DNA of 64,000 bases from Noviluteimonas gilva (lineage in GTDB: Bacteria > Pseudomonadota > Gammaproteobacteria > Xanthomonadales > Xanthomonadaceae). The DNA lies in NCBI RefSeq assembly GCF_009740395.1, contig NZ_WOXT01000002.1, forward strand, positions 719,710 to 783,709, written 5' to 3'. Positions 18,327 through 28,776 of this stretch are shown here, piece by piece; the stretch's first letter is position 1; each line of letters begins with the position of its first letter. Below the pieces are notes generated by a model. That model worked only from the letters and a program-made list of their open reading frames with translations, was not told the DNA's origin and did no database searches. A program made the position numbers and the translations under genes.

Positions 18327-20735
18327 ATGCAATGCGCATCGCCTCCAGCATCGAATCCTCACGTCGGAAGGGCGGGCATCGCCGCGGCCTTCGTCGGCGG
18401 CGCCGTCGTTGCGCTGTGGCTGCCGTTCGTCATTCCCGCCTGGGCGTGCGTCGCGATCGGTGTTGCGGCGCTGGCCATCGGCGCAACATCGTGCGTCATG
18501 CACGTGCGCGCGTGCTTGCCCTGGATCGTCCTGGCTGCGGTCTCGACAAGTGGTTTTGCGCTTGCGGGTTGGCACGCCGCAGACGCCCTCGGCGCCCGCC
18601 TGCCTGCGTCTCTCGAAGGGCAGGACCTTCGCATCCGCGGCCGTGTCGTCGACCTGCCGGATCGCGATGCGCGCCGAGTGCAATTCCTGTTGCGTGTCGA
18701 TGACGATGCCTCGCAGGTCGGGGCGTTGCGCGGCAGAGTGTTGCGAATCGCCTGGTACGACGGAGGCGGTGCGCAGCCGCGCCCCGTCGCCGCCGGCAGC
18801 CATTGGGAATTCGATGCGCGCCTCCGCGCGCCGCGCGGCCTTCGCAATCCCGGCTGGTTCGACTCCGAGCGCCACGCTCTGGCGAATCGGCTGACAGCGG
18901 CCGGCTATGTCCGCAACGCGTCCAGCGCACGCGAGGTGGCCGCGCCGAAGGGCCTGCAAGCCTGGCGCGCCGACATGGCCGATCGCATCGATCATGCAAT
19001 CGACGCACCCATCTCACGTTTCATCCGCGCGCTCGCACTCGGCGACACGCGTGGGCTCTCCGACGATGATTGGGCGACGCTCCGCGCGACCGGCCTGACG
19101 CATCTGATCGCGATCTCCGGCTTCCATGTCGGACTCGTCGCGGGGTTCTTCGCGCTCGCGGTGTCGCTGGTGTGGCGCTTCGTTCCTGCGCTCGCGCATC
19201 GCGTGCCACGACCCATCGCGATGGCGCTCGCCGCCGTGGCCGGTGCAGTCCTCTATACGGCGGTCGCCGGCTTCGCATTGCCCACCGTGCGCACGACATT
19301 GATGATCGCGGTCGTCGCCGCGGTGCGATGCACGCGTCGCGCGCATTCTTCATTCGATGCGCTGTCGCTCGCCGTCATCGCGATGGTGCTTGTCGCTCCC
19401 TTGTCGCTGCTTGGCGCGGGCTTCTGGCTCAGCGTCTGCGGCGTGGCGTGGTTGCTGTGGTGCTTGCCGAACGGCGACGGCGGCGTTCTGCGGAGTTTCG
19501 CTTCGGCGCAGGCGGTCGCGACGGTCGGGTTGTTGCCGCTCACGGTCGCGTTGTTCGGGCAAGCCTCGCTCGCCGGGCCGGTCGCGAATCTCGTCGCGAT
19601 TCCGTGGTGGAGTCTGGTCGTCGTTCCACTCGCGCTGCTGGGCACGGGAATGGAGGCGATGCACGTCGGTCTCGGCGAGTGGCCCTGGCGCGCGGCGGCG
19701 TTCGCGTTCGATGCGACGTGGCCTGCGTTCGAAGCGCTCGGCGAAAGTCGGTTTGCCTTCGCATGGTTGCCCGAGGCGCGTTGGTTCGCGTTGCCGATGG
19801 CGGCCTTCGCTGCATTCTGGTGCCTGTTGCCGCGCGGCGTTCCCGGCAAGCCACTCGCGTTGCTGCTGTGGCTCCCGTTGCTCTGGCCCTCGCGCGATCT
19901 TCCGCCACACGGTGCATTCCGCATCGACGTGCTCGACGTGGGGCAGGGGCTGTCGGCGCTCGTGCGCACCGCGTCGCACGCGATCCTCTTCGACATGGGC
20001 CCGGCCTCGCACGACGGTTACGACGCCGGCGAACGCGCCGTCGTGCCCGCGCTTCGTGCGCTCGGGGTGCGCGCACTCGATGTCGCGATCATCAGCCATG
20101 CCGACAGCGATCACGCGGGCGGTTGGCATGCGGTGCGTCGCGCGTTGCCGATTCGCGACAGCCATGCGCCCGATGGTAGCCCGACGCCCGTCGCATCGCG
20201 CTGCATCGCCGGCCGAACGTGGCAACGCGACGGCGTGCGTTTCCGTTACCTGCATCCCACCGAACACTTCCCGTACCTGGGCAACGACGCCGGTTGCGTG
20301 CTGCGAATCGAAGGCGCGCACGGCAGCGCGTTGCTGACCGGCGACATCGGCGAGGTCGTCGAACGCACGCTGGTCCGCCGGGATCCCGCCGCGTTGCGCG
20401 CCGATGTCGTCCTCATTCCCCATCACGGCAGCGAGGGCTCGTCCGATCCCGCGTTCATCCGTGCGACCGGCGCCCGTGTTGCGCTCGTCGCCACCGGCGC
20501 CGGCAATCGCTTCGGGCACCCGCGCAGCGAGGTCGTCGCACGCTGGTGCGCCGCCGGCGCGCGCGTCCTCGAGACCGCCGCGGGCGGCGCCCTGCGTGTG
20601 GATGTGGGCTCGGATGGGCCGAAAACCGCCGCACGTCGCGAAACCCACGCGCGGCTTTGGGACGCAGCGCCCCGGTCCGGCCATGGGGCTGGGCTATGCT
20701 ATCGGCGGAATGACGGGCCTGGCCCGGAGGAGTGA
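18327..20735 (+). CDS. comEC: DNA internalization-related competence protein ComEC/Rec2
   Basis: An 802-residue inner-membrane channel protein for single-stranded DNA uptake in natural transformation. The N-terminal membrane and OB-like region (DUF4131) is followed by the Competence domain with 'TGLTHLIAISGFHVGLVAGF'. The C-terminal metallo-beta-lactamase-like domain begins 'FRIDVLDVGQGLSALVR' and includes 'ISHADSDHAGGW' and 'LIPHHGSEGSSD'. The start ATG 18327 was chosen; an in-frame ATG 22 codons upstream is possible. Its stop overlaps the start region of exbB. This placement before exbB-exbD-msbA is typical of the family. Confidence 0.92.
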   Translation: MQCASPPASNPHVGRAGIAAAFVGGAVVALWLPFVIPAWACVAIGVAALAIGATSCVMHVRACLPWIVLAAVSTSGFALAGWHAADALGARLPASLEGQDLRIRGRVVDLPDRDARRVQFLLRVDDDASQVGALRGRVLRIAWYDGGGAQPRPVAAGSHWEFDARLRAPRGLRNPGWFDSERHALANRLTAAGYVRNASSAREVAAPKGLQAWRADMADRIDHAIDAPISRFIRALALGDTRGLSDDDWATLRATGLTHLIAISGFHVGLVAGFFALAVSLVWRFVPALAHRVPRPIAMALAAVAGAVLYTAVAGFALPTVRTTLMIAVVAAVRCTRRAHSSFDALSLAVIAMVLVAPLSLLGAGFWLSVCGVAWLLWCLPNGDGGVLRSFASAQAVATVGLLPLTVALFGQASLAGPVANLVAIPWWSLVVVPLALLGTGMEAMHVGLGEWPWRAAAFAFDATWPAFEALGESRFAFAWLPEARWFALPMAAFAAFWCLLPRGVPGKPLALLLWLPLLWPSRDLPPHGAFRIDVLDVGQGLSALVRTASHAILFDMGPASHDGYDAGERAVVPALRALGVRALDVAIISHADSDHAGGWHAVRRALPIRDSHAPDGSPTPVASRCIAGRTWQRDGVRFRYLHPTEHFPYLGNDAGCVLRIEGAHGSALLTGDIGEVVERTLVRRDPAALRADVVLIPHHGSEGSSDPAFIRATGARVALVATGAGNRFGHPRSEVVARWCAAGARVLETAAGGALRVDVGSDGPKTAARRETHARLWDAAPRSGHGAGLCYRRNDGPGPEE

Positions 20736-20737
20736 AC

Positions 20738-21421
20738 GTGCTGGAACTGGTGCGCGCGGGCGGTTGGCCGATGATCCCGCTGTTGCTGCTGTCCGTGGTC
20801 GCCCTGGCGATCATCGTCGAGCGTTTCTGGAGTCTGCGGCGCAAGGTGGTCCTGCCGCCGGGCCTCGGCGCCGAGGTGCGCGCCTGGGCCGCCAAGGGTC
20901 GCCTGGACCCGGCCCACATCGATTCGCTGCGCCGCAACTCGCCGCTCGGCGCGCTGCTGGCCGCGGTGCTCGACGTCCGCCATCGCACGCGTGAAGAGAT
21001 TCGCGAGCGCACCGAGGACGTGGGCCGCCACCAGGTCCACAAGATGGAGCGCTTCCTCAACACGCTCGGCACCATCGCCGCCGCGGGCCCGCTGCTCGGC
21101 CTGTTCGGCACCGTGGTCGGCATGATCCAGATGTTCCTCGGCATCCTCGACCAGGGCATCGGCGACGTGAACCAACTCGCCGGCGGCATCGGCAAGGCGC
21201 TGGTGTGTACGGCGGCCGGCATGATCGTCGCCATCCCGGCGCTGTGCTTCCATCGTTACTTCCGTGGCCGCATCGCTGCGTACATCGTCGACATGGAACA
21301 CGAAGCCTTCGAATTGATGGACGCGCTCGACCCGCGCGCCGCCGCAGCGCGCGCTGCCGCCGCCGCCAGTGGGCAGGCGCCCGCCACGCCGCCGGCCCGC
21401 GCGAGCGCCAGCGTCGACTGA
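20738..21421 (+). CDS. exbB: ExbB/MotA/TolQ-type proton channel subunit
   Basis: A 227-residue protein with three membrane helices; the proton-channel signature region 'LGTIAAAGPLLGLFGTVVGM' and 'LVCTAAGMIVAIPALCFHRY' are clear. It works with ExbD to couple the proton gradient to outer-membrane transport or LPS-related processes. Two GTG starts are possible. GTG 20738 has GGAGGAG five bases upstream and was chosen; GTG 20732 overlaps the comEC stop. The Ala/Pro-rich C-terminus is variable. Confidence 0.9.
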   Translation: MLELVRAGGWPMIPLLLLSVVALAIIVERFWSLRRKVVLPPGLGAEVRAWAAKGRLDPAHIDSLRRNSPLGALLAAVLDVRHRTREEIRERTEDVGRHQVHKMERFLNTLGTIAAAGPLLGLFGTVVGMIQMFLGILDQGIGDVNQLAGGIGKALVCTAAGMIVAIPALCFHRYFRGRIAAYIVDMEHEAFELMDALDPRAAAARAAAAASGQAPATPPARASASVD

Positions 21422-21425
21422 CCCC

Positions 21426-21866
21426 ATGCGCATCCGCGACCATCGCGAAGACGACACGCCCGAGATCAACCTGATCCCGCTGATCGACGTCGTCCTCTGC
21501 CTGATCATCTTCTTCGTCGTCACCACGACGTTCGACGCGCGCTCGGTGCTCAAGCTGCAACTGCCGCAGGCCAACGGTACGCCGGCCGAATCGCAGACCA
21601 AGGCGCTGAGCGTGTTGGTGAACGCGGAAGGGCGTTTCTTCATCGACGATCGCGAAGCGCTGCGCACCGACGTCGAATCGCTCAAGCAAACCCTCGTCGA
21701 CGTCGCCGGCACCGACCGCACGCGCCCGGTGCTGCTGCGCGCCGATGGCCGCACGCCGCACCAGTCCGTCGTCACCGCGCTCGACGCACTCGCGCAACTG
21801 GGCTTCTCGCGCGTGTCGATCGCCACCGCGCCGCCCGTGCAGCCGGCGCAGGCCAAGGCCCCATGA
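21426..21866 (+). CDS. exbD: ExbD/TolR-type energy transducer
   Basis: A 146-residue single-pass protein. The short cytoplasmic N-terminus holds 'EINLIPLIDVVLCLIIFFVV', containing the conserved membrane aspartate that carries protons. The periplasmic domain ends with 'VVTALDALAQLGFSRVSIAT'. It lies four bases after exbB, and its stop overlaps msbA (ATGA). This non-TonB ExbBD pair beside msbA is common in Xanthomonadaceae and may energise envelope traffic; the exact partner is unknown. Confidence 0.93.
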   Translation: MRIRDHREDDTPEINLIPLIDVVLCLIIFFVVTTTFDARSVLKLQLPQANGTPAESQTKALSVLVNAEGRFFIDDREALRTDVESLKQTLVDVAGTDRTRPVLLRADGRTPHQSVVTALDALAQLGFSRVSIATAPPVQPAQAKAP

Positions 21867-23620
21867 CCGAAGCGACCCCCGCGACGCCTGCGCAGACGTA
21901 CCGCCGCCTGCTCGGGTTCGCCAAGCCGTATCGCGGCTGGCTCGCGACGGCCGCCTTGGTGATGGCGTTCGAAGCGCTGACCAGCTACGGCATCACGCGC
22001 TTGCTCAAGCCCATCGTCGACGGGCTCGCCGATCCGAAGACCTTCCAGCTGTGGTTGCCGGCGGCGCTCGTCGGCTTGTTCATCGCGCGCGGCCTGTTCG
22101 GCCTGGCGGGCGATTACACGATGGCGCGCTCGGGCCGCGGTGTCGCGCGCGATCTGCGCCTGATGTTGATGCGCAAGTATTTCCGTTTGCCGGGCGCGCG
22201 TTTCGATGCCGAGCCCGTCGCCTCGATGCTCACGCGCCTGGGCGGCGACACCGAGCAGGTCGCCGGCGCTGCGGTTGACGCATTGAAGGTGATGATCAGC
22301 GCAAGCCTGACCACCGTCGCGATGCTGTGGGCGATGTTGTCCACCAGCTGGCGCGTCACCATCGCGCTGCTGTTGCTCGCGCCGTTCCTGGTGTGGGCGA
22401 TGAACAAGGTGGGCGGGCGTTATCGCCGCATCAACCATCGCATCCTGGAAAACGCCGCCGACATGCTGCAGTCCGCCGACCAGGCGCTGCACGGCCACCA
22501 GGAAGTGAAGATCTACGGCGCGCAGGAAAGCGAGATCGGCCGTTACGCCGAGCAGACCAACCACAACCTGCGCCTGGCGTTGAAGGTGGAAGTCACGCGC
22601 GGTTCGATTTCCTTCTTCGTGCAGGTGCTGGGCGCGATCGGCATGGCCGTGCTGCTGTTCCTCGCCGCGAAGGAAGCCGCCGCCGGGCGCCTGACCGCCG
22701 GCGATTTCACGGTGCTGATGACGGCGATGGTCGCGATCATCCCGCCGCTGCGCCAGCTCACGAACGTGCAGGCGATGCTCCAGCGCGGCGTGAATTCCGC
22801 CGAGCGCCTGTTCTCCGTGATGGACGCGCCCGACGAGAAGGACACGGGCACGCAACCACTCAAGCGCGCGAAGGGCGAGCTCGAATTCCGCCACGTGACC
22901 GCGCGTTATCCGAACCAGGCGCGCCCGGCGATCGACGACATCAGCTTCGTCGCCAAGCCGGGCACGGTGACGGCCATCGTCGGCCGCTCGGGCAGCGGCA
23001 AGAGCACGCTGATCAAGTTGATCCCGCGCTTCTACGAACCCGAATCCGGCCAGGTGCTGCTCGACGGCCGCCCGATCGAGGATTACCCGCTCGCCGACCT
23101 GCGCCGCCAGGTCGCGATGGTCAGCCAGCGCGTGATCCTGTTCGACGCCAGCATCGGTTCCAACGTTGCCTACGGTGAAATGGAAGGCGCCGACGCGCAG
23201 ACGCTCGCCGAGGCCGTGCGCGGCGCGAACGCGATGGAGTTCGTCGAACGCCTGCCCGAAGGCATGGACACGCGCATCGGCGAACACGGCGGGCGCCTGT
23301 CCGGTGGCCAGCGCCAGCGTCTGGCGATCGCGCGCGCATTGTTGAAGAACGCGCCGCTGCTGATCCTCGACGAAGCCACCGCCGCGCTCGACAACGAATC
23401 CGAACGCCTCGTGCAGGACGCGCTCGATCACCTGATGCCCGATCGCACGACGATCGTGATCGCGCATCGTCTCTCGACCATCGAACACGCCGACCAGGTG
23501 CTCGTCCTCGACGAAGGCCGCCTGGTGGAGCAGGGCACGCACGCGCAACTCATCGCGGCCGGTGGTGTGTACGCACATCTGCATCGCATGCAATTCCGCG
23601 AGCAACCGGCCGAGGCATGA
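21863..23620 (+). CDS. msbA: Lipid A export ATP-binding/permease protein MsbA
   Basis: A 585-residue half-transporter that flips core-lipid A across the inner membrane. Six TM helices in residues about 15-310 are followed by the nucleotide-binding domain with Walker A 'GRSGSGKST', signature 'LSGGQRQR', Walker B 'LLILDEAT' and H-loop 'IAHRLST'. Overlaps exbD upstream and lpxK downstream by four bases each, the conserved msbA-lpxK arrangement of LPS biogenesis. Confidence 0.96.
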   Translation: MTEATPATPAQTYRRLLGFAKPYRGWLATAALVMAFEALTSYGITRLLKPIVDGLADPKTFQLWLPAALVGLFIARGLFGLAGDYTMARSGRGVARDLRLMLMRKYFRLPGARFDAEPVASMLTRLGGDTEQVAGAAVDALKVMISASLTTVAMLWAMLSTSWRVTIALLLLAPFLVWAMNKVGGRYRRINHRILENAADMLQSADQALHGHQEVKIYGAQESEIGRYAEQTNHNLRLALKVEVTRGSISFFVQVLGAIGMAVLLFLAAKEAAAGRLTAGDFTVLMTAMVAIIPPLRQLTNVQAMLQRGVNSAERLFSVMDAPDEKDTGTQPLKRAKGELEFRHVTARYPNQARPAIDDISFVAKPGTVTAIVGRSGSGKSTLIKLIPRFYEPESGQVLLDGRPIEDYPLADLRRQVAMVSQRVILFDASIGSNVAYGEMEGADAQTLAEAVRGANAMEFVERLPEGMDTRIGEHGGRLSGGQRQRLAIARALLKNAPLLILDEATAALDNESERLVQDALDHLMPDRTTIVIAHRLSTIEHADQVLVLDEGRLVEQGTHAQLIAAGGVYAHLHRMQFREQPAEA

Positions 23621-24612
23621 AGAAGGGCGACACGCCGGACTGGTGGTATTCCGATGGGCCGGTGCCGCTCGGCGCACGCGCGCTGAGCGGGGTGTACGGC
23701 GGGCTCGTCGGCCTGCGTCGCAAGTGGTACGGGCGCGGTTGGTTGAAGCCGCAGCGCGCGGGCGTGCCGGTGATCGTCGTCGGCAACGTCGCGGTCGGTG
23801 GCACGGGCAAGACGCCGCTGACCATCGCGCTGATCGAACGCCTGCGCGAAGCCGGCTGGAAGCCCGGCGTCGCCAGTCGCGGTTACGGCCGCGAGGACGC
23901 GAAAGCCGCGCGCTGGGTCGATGCGCGCACTGCGCCGGCCGAAGGCGGCGATGAACCCGTCTTGATCGCGTTGCGCACCGGCGCGAAGGTCCGCGTCGAC
24001 CGCGACCGCGTCGCCGCCGCGCGTGCACTCGCGCAGGCCGGTTGCGACATCGTCGTGTGCGACGACGGCCTGCAGCATTACCGCCTCGCGCGCGATGTCG
24101 AGATCGATGTCGTCGATCTGCGCCGCCACGGCAACAATCGCCTGCTCCCCGCCGGCCCCTTGCGTGAACCGGTGCAGCGCGCCGACGAATGCGACTTCCG
24201 CGTCGTCAACGTGGGCAGCGACGACGTGCCTGCGGGTTTCGGCGAATGGTCGATGCGCCTGGTGCCGGGCGAGGCGCAGCCGATCGAAGGCGGGCGTCCC
24301 AAATCGCTCGCCACGTTTTCGGGGCAACGCGTGCATGCCGTCGCCGGCATCGGCAATCCCGAGCGCTTCTTCAACATGCTGCGCTCGCACGGCATTGCCG
24401 TCGTTCCGCACGCGTTCGCCGACCATCACACGTACGTGCCGGCGGATTTCGAATTCGGCAGCCGCCTGCCCGTGCTGATGACCGAGAAGGACGCGGTGAA
24501 ATGCCGCGACTTCGCCGACAGTGCGTTCTTCTCCGTGCCGGTACGCGCCGAATTGCCGGAAGCCTTCTGGATCGCGTTGTTCGACAAACTCCCGCCGAAG
24601 GGGCACGCATGA
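23617..24612 (+). CDS. lpxK: Tetraacyldisaccharide 4'-kinase
   Basis: A 331-residue membrane-associated kinase that phosphorylates the 4' position of the lipid A precursor disaccharide, the sixth step of the Raetz pathway. It shows the LpxK P-loop '[15 protein letters not shown]', 'ASRGYGRE', and '[20 protein letters not shown]'. Starts at the ATG overlapping the msbA stop; its own stop overlaps kdsB. Length is normal. Confidence 0.96.
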   Translation: MKKGDTPDWWYSDGPVPLGARALSGVYGGLVGLRRKWYGRGWLKPQRAGVPVIVVGNVAVGGTGKTPLTIALIERLREAGWKPGVASRGYGREDAKAARWVDARTAPAEGGDEPVLIALRTGAKVRVDRDRVAAARALAQAGCDIVVCDDGLQHYRLARDVEIDVVDLRRHGNNRLLPAGPLREPVQRADECDFRVVNVGSDDVPAGFGEWSMRLVPGEAQPIEGGRPKSLATFSGQRVHAVAGIGNPERFFNMLRSHGIAVVPHAFADHHTYVPADFEFGSRLPVLMTEKDAVKCRDFADSAFFSVPVRAELPEAFWIALFDKLPPKGHA

Positions 24613-25388
24613 CCGCAGCTCCAATGAGTGATTTCGTTGTCGCCATTCCCGCGCGCTATGCCGCCTCGCGCTTGCCGGGCAAGCCGCTGCGCACGATCGG
24701 CGGTGAACCGTTGGTGCTGCACGTGGCGCGCCGCGCGCTCGCGGCCGGTGCGCGCGAGGTGTGGGTCGCCGCGGATGACCAACGCATCGCCGACGCACTC
24801 GCGAACAGCGGCGTGCGCATCGCGATGACCTCGCCCGATCACGCCTCGGGCACCGATCGCCTCGCCGAATGCGCGCGCATCGCGGGCTGGTCGGACGACA
24901 CGATCGTCGTGAACCTGCAGGGCGATGAACCCTTCGCGCCCGCCTCCGGAATCCAGGCAGCCGCCCAAGCGCTGGCCGGATCCGGCGCCGAGATGGCCAC
25001 GCTCGCCACGCCCATCGAAGACATCGAAACACTGCTCGATCCGAACGCCGTCAAGCTCGTGCGCGGCAGCGACGGCAACGCGCTGTACTTCAGCCGCGCG
25101 CCGATCCCGTGGCCGCGCGACGCCTTCGCCAACGACCGCGGCACGATGCCCGCCGGCGGTCACTGGCTGCGCCACATCGGCCTTTACGCCTATCGCGCGG
25201 GATTCCTGCAGCGATTCACCGCGCTGCCGCCGGGCACGCTGGAGCGCATCGAATCGCTGGAACAACTGCGCGTGCTCGAGGCCGGCTTCCGCATCGCGGT
25301 CGCGTTGTCGCCCGAACCCTTCCCGCCGGGCGTGGACACGCCGGAAGACCTGGCGCGCGCCGAGGCTCGGTTCGCTTCAGGCAGGTGA
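24609..25388 (+). CDS. kdsB: 3-deoxy-manno-octulosonate cytidylyltransferase
   Basis: This 259-residue enzyme activates Kdo to CMP-Kdo for the LPS inner core. Its N-terminal nucleotide-binding motif '[18 protein letters not shown]' and '[12 protein letters not shown]' are characteristic, as are '[20 protein letters not shown]' and '[12 protein letters not shown]'. The ATG overlaps the lpxK stop, which ends the six-gene transcriptional run from comEC. A second ATG five codons in is possible. Confidence 0.95.
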   Translation: MTAAPMSDFVVAIPARYAASRLPGKPLRTIGGEPLVLHVARRALAAGAREVWVAADDQRIADALANSGVRIAMTSPDHASGTDRLAECARIAGWSDDTIVVNLQGDEPFAPASGIQAAAQALAGSGAEMATLATPIEDIETLLDPNAVKLVRGSDGNALYFSRAPIPWPRDAFANDRGTMPAGGHWLRHIGLYAYRAGFLQRFTALPPGTLERIESLEQLRVLEAGFRIAVALSPEPFPPGVDTPEDLARAEARFASGR

Positions 25389-25443
25389 ACCTTCGACCCA
25401 AATCACGCATGCTGCATCGCACCCAACCTTAGACTGAGGCGTG

Positions 25444-26886
25444 ATGGGGATCGTTGACGTTGGAGTCGTGGGGATGGGACGTTCGTTGGTGCCGGGATTT
25501 CCTTCGTCATTGCATTGGTTGAACGCAGCGCCGCCTGCAGCGGCGCATCTGCGCGGCTGGCTGACGGCGGTGGCCTTCGTCAATATCGGCTCGGCCTGGT
25601 CGATCCAGGCGATGCACGATCTTCAGGCCTTGCGCCTGCGCCATCCGGGCCGGTTACGCGCCTTCGCGGTGCACGTGCCGCGCTTCGACCACGAACGCGA
25701 TCCGCGCCGCACGCTCAAGCGCGCCAACCGCCACGGCATCACCTTGCCGCTGGCGATGGATGCCGATTGGGTCGCGTGGCAACAGTGGGGCGTGCGCACG
25801 TGGCCGACGGTGGTGCTGATCGACGGCAACGGTGACGTGCAGGGGCGGCTGGAAGGCGGCGATGCGCTCGCCGAACTCGACAAACGCCTGCAGGCGCTCG
25901 CCGGCACGCCCACGCTCGACGACGACGGCGTGCAGGTGCGCAAGGTGCGCGAACCCGCGATGCCGCTGATGTTCCCCACCGGCCTGGCGGTTACGCCGCA
26001 ATACCTTTACGTCGCCGACAGCGGCCACCATCGCGTCCTCGAATGCAGCCATGCCGGTCGCATCCTGCGCGTGTTCGGCACCGGCGATGCGAACCTGATC
26101 GACGGCGATCCCGGGCATGCGTCCTTCCATTGCCCGCACGGCCTGGCCTTGCAGCGCGACATGCTCTACGTCGCCGACACGGGCAACCATGCGATCCGCC
26201 GGATCAACCTGCGCAGCGGCGACACCACCACGCTGTGCGGCAACGGCCGGCGCGGCACGCCGACCGAAGGGCCGGTGCGCGAATCCAGTTCCGTGCTGCT
26301 CGACGCACCGCGCGCCGTGGCCGTCGCGAACGATCAATTGCACATCGCGGTCACCGGCGACAACAAGATCTGGACCTACGACCTCGGGCGCGCGCTGCTC
26401 ACCTTCCGCGCGGGCTCGGGCGATCTGGCCGTGACGGACGGGCATGGGTCGTCGGCCGCCTTCGCGCAACCGGTGGCGCTGGCCGCCGTGCAGCAGACGT
26501 TGTACGTGTGCGATTCGGCGGGTTCGGCGATCCGTTCGCTGCAATTGCGCGACCACGCGGTGCAGACGCTGCTGGGGCAGGGGGCCTGGGCCTTCGGGCA
26601 TGTCGACGGGCCGCGCAACATCGCGCAGTTGCAGGAGCCGCAGGCGATCGCGCTGGACCCCGACGCGCCGCTGCTGTGGATCTGCGACGCCGGCAACGAC
26701 CGCCTGCGCAGCCTGCGCCTGGGCGGCGGCGAGATGACCACGCACATGCTCCCGCAACCGCTGCACGGGCCCTCGGGCCTCGCGGTGGGCGCCGGCGCGG
26801 TGTGGATCTCCGATACCGATGCGCATGCGGTGCTGCGCGTGGACCCGAAAACCGGCGCGGTTCAGCATGTCCCGATTGGGGAATGA
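25444..26886 (+). CDS. NHLRC2-like protein: thioredoxin-like domain plus NHL propeller, without CxxC
   Basis: A 480-residue protein. A thioredoxin-like fold at residues about 30-150 keeps the cis-proline segment ('TWPTVVLID'), but the redox site reads 'NIGSAWSIQAM' with no cysteine. NHL repeats then fill residues about 175-475, with repeated 'LYVADSGHHRVLE', 'LYVADTGNHAIRRI' and 'ICDAGNDRLRSLR'. The domain order is that of NHLRC2, whose normal site has cysteines. The start is uncertain: ATG 25444, GTG 25441 or ATG 25474. No signal peptide is clear. It lies alone between kdsB and uvrC. Probably a scaffold or ligand-binding protein rather than an oxidoreductase. Confidence 0.75.
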   Translation: MGIVDVGVVGMGRSLVPGFPSSLHWLNAAPPAAAHLRGWLTAVAFVNIGSAWSIQAMHDLQALRLRHPGRLRAFAVHVPRFDHERDPRRTLKRANRHGITLPLAMDADWVAWQQWGVRTWPTVVLIDGNGDVQGRLEGGDALAELDKRLQALAGTPTLDDDGVQVRKVREPAMPLMFPTGLAVTPQYLYVADSGHHRVLECSHAGRILRVFGTGDANLIDGDPGHASFHCPHGLALQRDMLYVADTGNHAIRRINLRSGDTTTLCGNGRRGTPTEGPVRESSSVLLDAPRAVAVANDQLHIAVTGDNKIWTYDLGRALLTFRAGSGDLAVTDGHGSSAAFAQPVALAAVQQTLYVCDSAGSAIRSLQLRDHAVQTLLGQGAWAFGHVDGPRNIAQLQEPQAIALDPDAPLLWICDAGNDRLRSLRLGGGEMTTHMLPQPLHGPSGLAVGAGAVWISDTDAHAVLRVDPKTGAVQHVPIGE

Positions 26887-26910
26887 CGCTGCCGCCCCGA
26901 TAATGTCCCG

Positions 26911-28776
26911 GTGACGACGCAAGCCACGCAACAACCTCCTTTCGACGGCAAGGCCTTCGCCCGCGGGCTGGGCACGCAGCCCGGCGTGTATCGCATGTAC
27001 GGCAAGGACGACGCCGTGCTGTACGTCGGCAAGGCGCGCGCGTTGAAGAACCGCGTCGGCAGCTACTTCAACGCCACGCCCAAGGCCGCGCGCACGATGG
27101 CCATGCTCGCGCAGGTCGTGCGCATGGAAACCACCGTCACGCGCACCGACGCCGAAGCGTTGCTGCTCGAAAACCAGCTGATCAAATCGCTGCAGCCGCG
27201 CTACAACGTGCTGCTGCGCGACGACAAGAGTTATCCCTACGTGCTGCTCACGCAGGAGCCGTGGCCGCGCCTGGCGTTCCATCGCGGGCCGCGCGCGATC
27301 GCCGGGCGTTACTTCGGTCCGTATCCCAGCGCCGCCGCCGTGCGCGAAACGCTCAACTCGATGCACAAGCTGTTCAAGTTGCGCAGTTGCGAGGACAGCG
27401 TGTTCCGCAATCGGTCGCGGCCGTGTTTGCAGTATCAGATCGGCCGATGCAGCGCGCCGTGCGTCGGGCTGGCGCCCGCGCGCGATTACGCCGATGCCGT
27501 GCGTCGCGCCTCGCTGTTCCTCGATGGGCGCAGCGAAGAACTCGGCAACGAACTCACCTCCGCGATGGAAAGCGCGAGCGAGCGCCTCGATTTCGAGGAA
27601 GCCGCACGTTTGCGCGACCTCGTCACGACCATTCGCAAATTGCAGGCGCGCCAGTACGTCGATGGCCAGGCCGCCGACCTCGACGTGCTTGCCGTCGCGA
27701 TGCAGGGCGCGTCCGCGTGCGTATTGCTGCTCGCCTTCCGCGATGGGCGCAACCTCGGGACGCGCGCATTCTTCCCGAAGACCAACGGCGCGCCGGCGGA
27801 TGAAGTGTTGTCCGCGTTCGTGTCGCAGTACTACGCCGAGCAACCGCCGCCGCGCGAAATCGTGCTGGATCGCGACGTGCCCGATCGCGAGCTGATCGAA
27901 GTCGCGCTGTGGGAAACCGCCGGCCGCAAGGTGCAGCTCAAGTGCAACGTGCGTGGCGAACGCGCGGGGTACGTCGACCTCGTCAAGCGCAATGCCGAAC
28001 TCACGCTCGCGACGGAGCTGGCGAGCCACGCCGCGCAGAGCGCGCGCGCCGAAGCGTTGCGCGAGATGTTCGGCCTGGCCGAACAACCCAAGCGCATCGA
28101 ATGCTTCGACATCAGCCACACGATGGGCGAGGCGACGGTGGCTTCGCAGGTGGTGTTCGACGAGAACGGCCCCGTGCGCGCGCAGTACCGCCGCTACAAC
28201 ATCACGGGCATCGAACCCGGGGACGACTACGCCGCGATGCACCAGGCGCTCGAGCGCCGCTTCCGCCGCGCGATCGAGGAGGGCGGGGTGCTGCCCGACG
28301 TCCTGCTGATCGATGGCGGCAAGGGGCAGCTCGCGCAGGCGAATGCGGTGTTGAAGGACCTCGGCGTTTCGTCGGTGTATGTGGTCGGCGTCGCGAAAGG
28401 TGAGGAACGCCGCCCCGGGCACGAGACCCTCATTCTTCCGGATGGTCGCGAATTGCGCCCCGGCCCTGAATCCCCCGCGCTGCAGCTGGTCCAGCAGGTG
28501 CGCGACGAGGCGCACCGGTTCGCCATCACGGGCCACCGGGGCAAGCGCCAGAAGGTGCGCAGCACCAGCCGCTTGGAGGACATCCCGGGCATCGGCCCGC
28601 GCCGCCGCGCGAGCCTGCTCAAGCATTTCGGTGGCCTGGGCGGACTGAAGCAGGCCGGGGCGGAGGAAATCGCGCGCGTGGAAGGCATCAATGCCGCACT
28701 CGCCGAACGAATCTATGCCACGCTGCACGGGCTGCCGATGCCGGCGGCGGGAACGGAAGCAGGACGCGACGGATGA
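26911..28776 (+). CDS. uvrC: Excinuclease ABC subunit C
   Basis: A 621-residue nuclease that makes both incisions in nucleotide excision repair. The GIY-YIG domain at the N-terminus has 'PGVYRMYGKDDAVLYVGKA'. The UVR domain lies near residues 210-245, followed by the RNase H-like UvrC domain ('IECFDISHTMGE', 'VLLIDGGKGQL') and tandem HhH motifs at the end ('IPGIGPRRRASLLKHFGG'). The start is GTG. The stop overlaps pgsA (ATGA), the classical uvrC-pgsA pairing. Confidence 0.96.
   Translation: MTTQATQQPPFDGKAFARGLGTQPGVYRMYGKDDAVLYVGKARALKNRVGSYFNATPKAARTMAMLAQVVRMETTVTRTDAEALLLENQLIKSLQPRYNVLLRDDKSYPYVLLTQEPWPRLAFHRGPRAIAGRYFGPYPSAAAVRETLNSMHKLFKLRSCEDSVFRNRSRPCLQYQIGRCSAPCVGLAPARDYADAVRRASLFLDGRSEELGNELTSAMESASERLDFEEAARLRDLVTTIRKLQARQYVDGQAADLDVLAVAMQGASACVLLLAFRDGRNLGTRAFFPKTNGAPADEVLSAFVSQYYAEQPPPREIVLDRDVPDRELIEVALWETAGRKVQLKCNVRGERAGYVDLVKRNAELTLATELASHAAQSARAEALREMFGLAEQPKRIECFDISHTMGEATVASQVVFDENGPVRAQYRRYNITGIEPGDDYAAMHQALERRFRRAIEEGGVLPDVLLIDGGKGQLAQANAVLKDLGVSSVYVVGVAKGEERRPGHETLILPDGRELRPGPESPALQLVQQVRDEAHRFAITGHRGKRQKVRSTSRLEDIPGIGPRRRASLLKHFGGLGGLKQAGAEEIARVEGINAALAERIYATLHGLPMPAAGTEAGRDG

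Noticed and set aside
25654..28728. A 1024-codon minus-strand open frame across the NHL-repeat gene and uvrC
   Set aside because: Low-complexity Arg/Ala composition and full overlap with well-supported plus-strand genes.
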